Shown: piece by piece, positions 58,454 through 64,000 of the stretch
How positions within the stretch are numbered: the first letter of the stretch is position 1
Layout: every line of letters starts with the position of its first letter
Program-made: the position numbers and the translations under genes
Notes under the pieces: model-generated
Told to the model about the DNA's origin: nothing
What the model saw: the letters and a program-made list of their open reading frames with translations, nothing else
Databases searched by the model: none
Assembly (NCBI RefSeq): GCF_002441855.2
Contig: NZ_CP029487.1
Coordinates: 2,046,001 to 2,110,000 of the forward strand
Length of the DNA: 64,000 bases
Source: Eubacterium maltosivorans
GTDB lineage: Bacteria; Bacillota; Clostridia; Eubacteriales; Eubacteriaceae
Reading direction: 5' to 3'

Positions 58454-58482
58454 TTGACATACTGTGTATAACACACTATAAT
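58454..58482 (+). promoter_or_regulatory. Promoter and operator of the padR pair
   Basis: TTGACA (58454-58459) and TATAAT (58477-58482) with a 17-base spacer. The spacer holds the palindrome TGTGTATAACACA (58463-58475), well placed for autorepression by the PadR protein. Confidence 0.8.
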
Positions 58483-58514
58483 GTAATCAACAACAATTTA
58501 AGGAGGGCTGCCAC

Positions 58515-58856
58515 TTGGATAAGGATAATGTTTTATCAGGCATGGTATCAGAGCTGCGCCGAGGAACACTGGTGCTCTGTGTATTAAGCCAGCTAAAATC
58601 TCCTATGTACGGCTATAGTCTCGTAAATACACTCAACGAAAAAGGTATTTCGGCAGAGGCAAATACACTCTACCCGCTGCTCAGACGCCTCGAAAGCCAG
58701 GGTCTTCTGGAAAGCTCCTGGCAGACAGACGGCCCAAAGCCGCGAAAGTACTATCAAGCCACTGAATTCGGCAATAAAATCTGCCAGCAGTTAAAACAAC
58801 ATTGGGACAAAACAGTCAACAGCATAAACCAAATTTTTGAGGAGGAAGCAAAATGA
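58515..58856 (+). CDS. PadR-family transcriptional regulator (113 aa)
   Basis: Winged-helix PadR repressor: LRRGTLVLCVLSQLKSPMYGYSLV, then GISAEANTLYPLLRRLESQGLLES and the wing with KPRKYYQATEFG, plus a short C-terminal dimerisation helix. It starts with TTG at 58515 behind AAGGAGG. It overlaps the next gene by four bases (ATGA). PadR followed by a HAAS-domain membrane protein is a recurrent pair in Firmicutes. Confidence 0.92.
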   Translation: MDKDNVLSGMVSELRRGTLVLCVLSQLKSPMYGYSLVNTLNEKGISAEANTLYPLLRRLESQGLLESSWQTDGPKPRKYYQATEFGNKICQQLKQHWDKTVNSINQIFEEEAK

Positions 58857-59827
58857 AAAACGAACTGATCGACCGCTATGTCTACGCGGTTACAAGACGA
58901 CTGCCTGCCAGACTGCGAAACGATATTGACAAGGAACTGCACTCGCTCATTGAAGATATGCTGGAGGCACGCTGCGATGGCCTGATGCCAGAAGAACGCG
59001 ACGTCAGAGTCGTTCTCACAGAGCTGGGAACCCCGTCAGAGCTGGCCGCAAAATATATGCCTGAGGGCCGTGACCACCTTATCGGCCCCGCCTATTACAG
59101 CAACTACAAAATGGTTACCGGCATCGTTCTAGCTTCTGTGGCCTTTGGACTTATACTTTCAGGATTCATCTCCTTTTTTACAGACACCCAGCAAGCTTTG
59201 TACATTACACTTTTCTCATGGATTGGTACATTGATCACTGGCCTCATCGCTGCTTTTGGCGCGGTCACCTTTATTTTCGCGGTCTTTGAACGAAAAAACG
59301 TCGCCCTTAATTTTGGCGGCGAGCTTGATACCCTGCCGCCAGTTCCTGAAAAGAAATCCGTCATCCCAAAGGGTGAACCCATTGCCGGCATTGTCTTTTC
59401 TGTGATCTTCTGTGTGATCTTTCTGGCTGCCCCCCAGATTATCTGCGCAAAATTCGGTGCGGATCAGCCCTTTATCCCTGTATTTAACGTAGACCTCATT
59501 CACCAGCTGTGGTATATCTTTGTTGCTCTCACCATCCTCGGTATTGCGAGGGAGAGCTTTAAGCTCTACGAAGGCCGGTACACTAAGAGGCTGGCAGTCG
59601 TCACCGTTGTTACTGATATTCTGAGCGCAGCTCTGACCTTAGTCCTTTTATCCAGCCAACAGATTTTAAACAATGCTTTTATCGCAGAGGCTTCCCTCAG
59701 CTTGTCAAACGAGATCGTCACAGGCCTTTTAACCTATTTTAACCTGTTCTTTATGGCAGTCATTCTTTTTTGTCTCCTCCTTGATATGGGTGTCACCCTG
59801 TTCAAAGGCTTCTGGTATGACCGTTAA
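58853..59827 (+). CDS. HAAS/DUF1700-like signalling-domain membrane protein (324 aa)
   Basis: The N-terminal helical region (LIDRYVYAVTRRLPARLRNDIDKELHSLIEDML, ending in LGTPSELAAKYM) is the HAAS/DUF1700 type domain that accompanies PadR regulators. After residue 85 follow about six to seven membrane helices with no catalytic motif visible. It is translationally coupled to the PadR gene and likely acts in envelope stress or permeability control by analogy with such pairs. A terminator follows at 59839-59875. Confidence 0.85.
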   Translation: MKNELIDRYVYAVTRRLPARLRNDIDKELHSLIEDMLEARCDGLMPEERDVRVVLTELGTPSELAAKYMPEGRDHLIGPAYYSNYKMVTGIVLASVAFGLILSGFISFFTDTQQALYITLFSWIGTLITGLIAAFGAVTFIFAVFERKNVALNFGGELDTLPPVPEKKSVIPKGEPIAGIVFSVIFCVIFLAAPQIICAKFGADQPFIPVFNVDLIHQLWYIFVALTILGIARESFKLYEGRYTKRLAVVTVVTDILSAALTLVLLSSQQILNNAFIAEASLSLSNEIVTGLLTYFNLFFMAVILFCLLLDMGVTLFKGFWYDR

Positions 59828-59838
59828 AGGAATGCAAC

Positions 59839-59875
59839 AGGCCCGGCAGATGCTGCCGGGTCTGTTTTCTTTATC
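59839..59875 (+). terminator. Terminator after the padR-HAAS pair
   Basis: CAGGCCCGGCAG / CTGCCGGGTCTG stem around ATG, followed by TTTTCTTT. Confidence 0.85.
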
Positions 59876-59929
59876 GCTTTTCATAAATTTCTTGTTAAAA
59901 ATATATAAATTTTCCGATAAAAGGGTATA

Positions 59930-59998
59930 AGTATTCGAAACATTCGCGTCTGCCCTTTTCGGGCAGCTCGAAGGCTATCTTTTTAATACACCAAGAAG
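59930..59998 (+). promoter_or_regulatory. Small hairpin in the kup leader
   Basis: An outer TTCG/CGAA pairing encloses CTGCCC / GGGCAG, followed by a short T run, about 30 bases before the kup start. It is too small for a c-di-AMP (ydaO) riboswitch; role unknown. Confidence 0.35.
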
Positions 59999-60015
59999 AA
60001 AAGTAGAGGATTAAA

Positions 60016-62016
60016 ATGAGACATTTAAAAAAATCGACAGAAATTCCTGTTAGTCTGGGCGCCGCCATCGTCGCCCTTGGCGTCGTCTACGGTGATATTG
60101 GCACCTCGCCGATGTATGTTATGAAATCGATCATTGCCGGTAACGGCGGGCTGAACACCATTGATGATAATCTGATCCTGGGAGCGCTGTCCCTGGTGAT
60201 CTGGACCGTCACGCTTCTTACCACAGTCAAGTATGTCCTTATCGCGCTCAAAGCCGACAATCACGGTGAGGGTGGTATTTTTTCGCTGTACAGCCTGATC
60301 AAAAAATACAAAGCCTGGCTCATTGTCCCTGCCATGGTGGGTGGCGCTGCGCTTTTAGCCGACGGTATTCTCACCCCGGCTGTCACAGTTACAACCGCCA
60401 TTGAGGGGCTACGGAGCCTGCCTCTGGTCTACCGTTTTCTGGGCGATGAGCAGGGCCGCATTGTCATGATTACCCTTGCCATCATAGCACTCCTGTTTTT
60501 TGTCCAGCGGGCCGGTACCAAATCCATTGGTAAATCCTTCGGCCCGGTCATGTCTGTCTGGTTCCTTTTTTTGGCCGTTTCAGGCATCGCCAACATGGCT
60601 GGCAACTGGGAAATTCTGAGAGCTTTTAATCCTCTCAGAGGCGCCGCCATTTTGTTCAGTCCAAACAACCAGGCCGGCGTCATGATTCTCGGCAGTGTGT
60701 TTCTGGCTACCACCGGGGCAGAGGCCCTCTATTCAGACATCGGCCATGTGGGTAAGGGAAATGTCTATGCCAGCTGGCCCTTTGTCAAGGTCTGCCTGAT
60801 CCTGAACTATCTGGGCCAGGGCGCCTGGCTCATGGCAAACAAGGGGAATACCGCGTTAGGCACTTTGCCTGACCTCAATCCCTTTTTCCAGATGCTTCCA
60901 GACAACATCCGTATTTTTGGCGTGCTCCTGAGCACTCTGGCGGCGGTTATCGCATCTCAGGCCTTGATCACCGGTACCTTCACACTGGTATCTGAAGCCA
61001 TCAGCCTTGATCTTATGCCGCATATGCGCATCACCTATCCCTCCGAAACCAAGGGACAGCTCTATATTCCTCTGGTCAACCTGATCATGTGGCTAGCCTG
61101 CAGCGGCGTCATTCTTTATTTCCGCTCAAGCGCACGGCTCGAATCTGCTTACGGGCTGGCCATTACCCTGACCATGCTCATGACCACGCTCCTGCTCTTC
61201 ATGTATCTGCGCTGCATGAAGGGCCTGAAAATCCTTCCTTTTATCTTTCTGGTCTTTTTTGGCGGCCTGGAGGGAATCTTTTTTCTCTCAAGCCTTTCAA
61301 AATTTGGAAGCGGCGGCTATGTGGCACTGCTCATTGCAACCATTCTTTTTGCAATCATGGCAGTCTGGCACCGCGGTACAGACATCGAGCGCTCTCAGGC
61401 TCTAAAGCTGCATATCTCAGACTACACCAGCATGTTTGGAGATGTCCACAAAGACAAAGGGCTCATCCCTGTATCGGATAACCTGGTCTACCTCATGAAT
61501 GAAACTGAGGGGAATACCATTGACCGTGACATTTTGTATTCTATCTTTGACAAAAAGACAAAGCGGGCCAGAGCTTACTGGTTTGTCAGCGTCAGTGTGA
61601 CTGATGAGCCCTATACCCGCGAGTACACGGTTGACAGCTTTGGAACAGATTATCTTTTCAGGGTAAAACTGTACCTCGGCTTTAAGGTAGACCAGCGTAT
61701 CAATGTCTATCTGCGCCAGATTGTCGGCGATCTGATCACCAGCCATGAGCTGCCGCCACAGCAGCGCCGGTACTCCATCGGCGACAACAGCACTGTAGGG
61801 GATTTTCGGTTCTGCATTCTGCGTAAAATGCTGGTGCCTGAAAGCGACATTCATCCCTCGGACTGGGCAGCTGTTTCCCTAAAATATATGATCCGCCGTG
61901 TCGCCGGTTCGCCGGTACAATGGTATGGTCTTGAAAATGCCTCGGTGATTGTGGAGTACGTGCCGCTCTTTATCAAAATGAAAGAGTCCAATCCTTTAAA
62001 ACGTGTAGAAGAATAA
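60016..62016 (+). CDS. kup: Potassium transporter Kup/HAK family (666 aa)
   Basis: A proton-coupled K+ uptake protein with twelve predicted membrane helices and a cytosolic C-terminal domain. Typical are VVYGDIGTSPMYVMK, KADNHGEGGIFSLYSL, GGAALLADGILTPAVTV with the helix-2/3 residues, and LATTGAEALYSDIGHVG. AGAGGA precedes the ATG. The C-terminal 200 residues carry the usual region of the family. Length is normal. Confidence 0.95.
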   Translation: MRHLKKSTEIPVSLGAAIVALGVVYGDIGTSPMYVMKSIIAGNGGLNTIDDNLILGALSLVIWTVTLLTTVKYVLIALKADNHGEGGIFSLYSLIKKYKAWLIVPAMVGGAALLADGILTPAVTVTTAIEGLRSLPLVYRFLGDEQGRIVMITLAIIALLFFVQRAGTKSIGKSFGPVMSVWFLFLAVSGIANMAGNWEILRAFNPLRGAAILFSPNNQAGVMILGSVFLATTGAEALYSDIGHVGKGNVYASWPFVKVCLILNYLGQGAWLMANKGNTALGTLPDLNPFFQMLPDNIRIFGVLLSTLAAVIASQALITGTFTLVSEAISLDLMPHMRITYPSETKGQLYIPLVNLIMWLACSGVILYFRSSARLESAYGLAITLTMLMTTLLLFMYLRCMKGLKILPFIFLVFFGGLEGIFFLSSLSKFGSGGYVALLIATILFAIMAVWHRGTDIERSQALKLHISDYTSMFGDVHKDKGLIPVSDNLVYLMNETEGNTIDRDILYSIFDKKTKRARAYWFVSVSVTDEPYTREYTVDSFGTDYLFRVKLYLGFKVDQRINVYLRQIVGDLITSHELPPQQRRYSIGDNSTVGDFRFCILRKMLVPESDIHPSDWAAVSLKYMIRRVAGSPVQWYGLENASVIVEYVPLFIKMKESNPLKRVEE

Positions 62017-62029
62017 GACCGCTTCAGAC

Positions 62030-62067
62030 AAAAAAAGAGAACCGCGATTTGCCGGTTCTCTTTTTAT
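62030..62067. terminator. Bidirectional terminator between kup and cfa
   Basis: AAAAAGAGAACCG / CGGTTCTCTTTTT stem serving the two convergent genes. Confidence 0.85.
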
Positions 62068-62069
62068 TT

Positions 62070-63236
62070 TTAATACCATCTTGTCATCGGCAGGTCGTTA
62101 TTCACACCCTTGGTCATCAGAATCTGGCTCAGATCAATGATACCGTTGTGGAAGGTGGCCGCGCAGGAGCAGAGGTATAAATCCCACATGCGGATAAATT
62201 CATCGTCGAACATTTCGCGCACCTCATCCAGATGCTCTCTAAAGCCCTTGTCCCAGCAGAGCAGGGTCTTGGTATAGTGCCGTCTGAGGCTTTCCACATC
62301 AATGACGTAAAAGCGGTGCGAAGCAGCCAGGCTGATCATTTCTCTGAGCGAGGGGATCATGCCGCCCGGAAAGATATACTTCTTAATCCACGGGTCGCCC
62401 GGATGTTCCTCCAGAGCACTGATATAGTGCAGCAGAAAGAGCCCTTTGGGGTTTAACACCTTGTCTGCGCAGGACAGGAAAAGATCGTAGTTTTCTCTTC
62501 CCACATGCTCGACCATGCCCACGCTGACAATCCGGTCAAAGGTTTTTCCGTATTTGGGCAGATCACGGTAATCCATGAGCTCTGCTGTCAGCTGGCCTTC
62601 CAGGCCTTCTTCTGCAATGCGCTCGCTGAATTTCTTGTGCTGCTCCCGGCTGAGAGTAATGCCCACACCGTTGATTCCATATTTTTTGGCTGCCTCGATA
62701 AGGAGGAATCCCCAGCCGCACCCAATATCCAGAAGGCTCATTCCCTCCTTCAGGTACAGCTTTTCCAGAATATAATCGACCTTATTGACTTGAGCGTCAT
62801 AGAGAGTGTCGTCTGGATTTTTAAAATAACCGCAGGAATAGCTCAGCGTATCATCCAGCCAAAGCTTGTAAAAATCATTGCCGATATCGTAGTGGGAGGA
62901 TACCTCGTCCTTTTGATTCTTCTTGGAATTCGAGGTGAAGATCAGCTTTTTTAAAGCTGATTTATCCAGAGAAAATTTGCCCATCTGGCCCAGAAGCTGG
63001 TCAAGCGCCTGGAAAAGGTCGCCTTCCACTTCGATATCACCACGCATGTAGGCTTCGCCCAGCGCCAGCGAGGTACTGCGTCTGAGCTCCTTTATGTCCA
63101 GACTTTTGTTAAACCGGACTACGAAGGTCGGCTCGCCCTCGCCCACTAAAACTTCCTTTCCGTTTATTTTAATTAAAAACGGATTCTCATCAAATTTTTT
63201 CAAAAATTGAATCATCAGATTATCTTCAAACTTCAT
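62070..63236 (-). CDS. cfa: Cyclopropane-fatty-acyl-phospholipid synthase (388 aa)
   Basis: Adds a methylene bridge from SAM to unsaturated lipid chains. An N-terminal domain (about 1-110, with SLALGEAYMRGDIEVEGDL) precedes the catalytic domain: SSHYDIGNDFYKLWLDDTLSYSCGYF, the SAM motif MSLLDIGCGWGFLLIEAAK, and DRIVSVGMVEHVGRENYDLF. The IFPGGMIPSLREM segment is also family-typical. Start at 63236 behind AAGGAG. It is a monocistronic unit. Confidence 0.93.
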   Translation of the reverse strand: MKFEDNLMIQFLKKFDENPFLIKINGKEVLVGEGEPTFVVRFNKSLDIKELRRSTSLALGEAYMRGDIEVEGDLFQALDQLLGQMGKFSLDKSALKKLIFTSNSKKNQKDEVSSHYDIGNDFYKLWLDDTLSYSCGYFKNPDDTLYDAQVNKVDYILEKLYLKEGMSLLDIGCGWGFLLIEAAKKYGINGVGITLSREQHKKFSERIAEEGLEGQLTAELMDYRDLPKYGKTFDRIVSVGMVEHVGRENYDLFLSCADKVLNPKGLFLLHYISALEEHPGDPWIKKYIFPGGMIPSLREMISLAASHRFYVIDVESLRRHYTKTLLCWDKGFREHLDEVREMFDDEFIRMWDLYLCSCAATFHNGIIDLSQILMTKGVNNDLPMTRWY

Positions 63237-63535
63237 GTTCATTCTCCTTAATATCGTCATCATTCAAACGCGTGGTTGGCGTTCAATACTTTAGAGCTTT
63301 ACTTTATAGATTGTACACCCCTTTAAGAAGTATTGTCAAACTAACACATTTCGATAATTTTTACCCATTTTACATGGATTTAAACGTTATTTATAATTTA
63401 TATTTATATTAAAAAATGTTTTTCTTTTCGCTGAAAACGGATTCTTCTTTTTTAAGGAGACTATTTTTTATCCGTATCTCTTGGTCATGCTGCCTTTTCG
63501 TATGCTATAATAAAAACAAAAAGGAATGAATCAAA
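63237..63535 (+). promoter_or_regulatory. AT-rich divergent region with a promoter for the small DUF6718-like gene
   Basis: On the plus strand an extended -10 TGCTATAAT at 63503-63511 stands about 24 bases before the next gene. Nothing else is recognisable in this 299-base gap, which must also hold the cfa promoter. Confidence 0.5.
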
Positions 63536-63769
63536 ATGGCTTATCTTATCGCCCGACAATTCGACAAACCCGGCTGCATCGCCATCAAATCTGAGGCTGA
63601 TGACGCCCTGAAGGAGCAGGCACGCCGTCTGGCAAAAATGACGATTCACACCGGCGTACAAGTCAGTGTGGTCTACAACGAAGAGGATTTTGAGGAATAT
63701 GCTCCCCAGACGATTTACGAGGACCACGATGCCTTTTTCACCGAGGTGCTGGACCTGGCAGAATGGTAA
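63536..63769 (+). CDS. Small conserved protein, DUF6718-like (77 aa)
   Basis: Starts MAYLIARQFDKPGCIAIKS, ends FFTEVLDLAEW. Soluble, acidic, no motif beyond the family feel; function unknown. AAAGGAATGA before the ATG. Single gene. Confidence 0.65.
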   Translation: MAYLIARQFDKPGCIAIKSEADDALKEQARRLAKMTIHTGVQVSVVYNEEDFEEYAPQTIYEDHDAFFTEVLDLAEW

Positions 63770-63963
63770 CTTTTTACAAAAGCTTTTCTTAAGCTTTTTC
63801 AATAACCGTTTCAAAAAGTTTCAATCCTTTATTGCTATTTCATTGAACGCAAAATTGCAACCGGATTCACTGAAATTCCTCTAAATTGACGTTCTTGTTT
63901 TTTGCCCTTTATTCCGCTATGATATTTATTAAAGCAAACACTAAAGGATTGGAGGAATACTGC
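63770..63963 (+). other. AT-rich gap before the terminal gene
   Basis: No gene is seen. A GGAGG ribosome site lies at 63950-63954, just before the partial gene. Confidence 0.5.
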
Positions 63964-64000
63964 TTGACATTAAATAAAACAACGGTAAAAGCCGGCCTTA
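63964..64000 (+). CDS. Start of a gene cut by the window end
   Basis: A TTG at 63964 follows GGAGG at a good distance and opens MTLNKTTVKAGL before the sequence ends. Only twelve codons are visible. A FeoA-like start would look similar, but this is too short to assign. Confidence 0.4.
   Translation, partial: MTLNKTTVKAGL

Noticed and set aside
59876-60015. c-di-AMP (ydaO) riboswitch upstream of kup
   Set aside because: Only a small hairpin is present; the leader is too short and lacks the conserved pseudo-symmetric core.

Overview
The window looks like a chromosomal segment of a low-to-medium GC Gram-positive anaerobe of the Clostridia. The mix of corrinoid, cobalt, formate and Mo/W-type transport genes, BspA-like leucine-rich-repeat (LRR) proteins and cohesin/dockerin modules fits an acetogen such as the Eubacterium limosum group. 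That assignment is an inference. No rRNA, tRNA, CRISPR, prophage or insertion sequence was seen.

Region 1 (1-29952, all minus strand) is the most unusual part. A cobalamin-riboswitch-like leader with an intrinsic terminator (28364-28690) precedes a long co-directional gene series. In transcript order it holds a CpXC protein, a secreted DUF4430 (transcobalamin C-terminal-like) protein, a 1814-residue beta-helix/FIVAR cell-wall protein, a 1197-residue protein with an alpha/alpha-barrel-like region and a C-terminal dockerin, a cohesin-FIVAR cell-wall protein, and a DUF4430-Big2-beta-propeller membrane-anchored protein. These are followed by an ECF S component, a DUF4430 lipoprotein, EcfT, a BspA LRR protein, a two-domain EcfAA' ATPase, a second ECF S component, another BspA LRR protein and secA (cut by the window edge). 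My reading is a surface-assembled corrinoid capture and uptake system. It would be held together partly by a cohesin-dockerin contact and fed into an ECF transporter. Upstream of the riboswitch lie a third BspA LRR gene and a coupled 50-residue ORF.

Region 2 (29953-35322) has a classic B12 riboswitch plus terminator driving cbiMN (cobalt uptake). It also has the thiamine S component thiT with two tiny coupled ORFs behind it, an L,D-transpeptidase, and a DUF5131 protein.

Region 3 (35337-49320, minus) is a carbohydrate operon under one strong promoter with a palindromic operator. It encodes split transketolase, a transaldolase-like protein, a class II aldolase, a PHP phosphoesterase, a HAD phosphatase, four tandem DeoC-like aldolases, an FGGY kinase and a glycerol-1-phosphate-dehydrogenase-like enzyme. 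A GntR/UTRA regulator and an M20 peptidase follow. No transporter is included.

Region 4 (49317-58340, minus) holds an ArsD-like protein, an RsgA-RNHCP fusion GTPase, a CD3324-family protein, and a FecBCD-type metal/oxyanion ABC transporter. It also holds a methyltransferase, a flavoprotein and a FocA formate channel. Two copies of a conserved structured RNA element lie upstream of the binding-protein gene and of focA. Sequence and context suggest a Moco/Tuco-type riboswitch, not verified.

Region 5 (58454-64000) holds a padR-HAAS membrane protein pair, a Kup potassium transporter, cyclopropane fatty acid synthase, a DUF6718-like small protein and the first codons of a gene running off the end.
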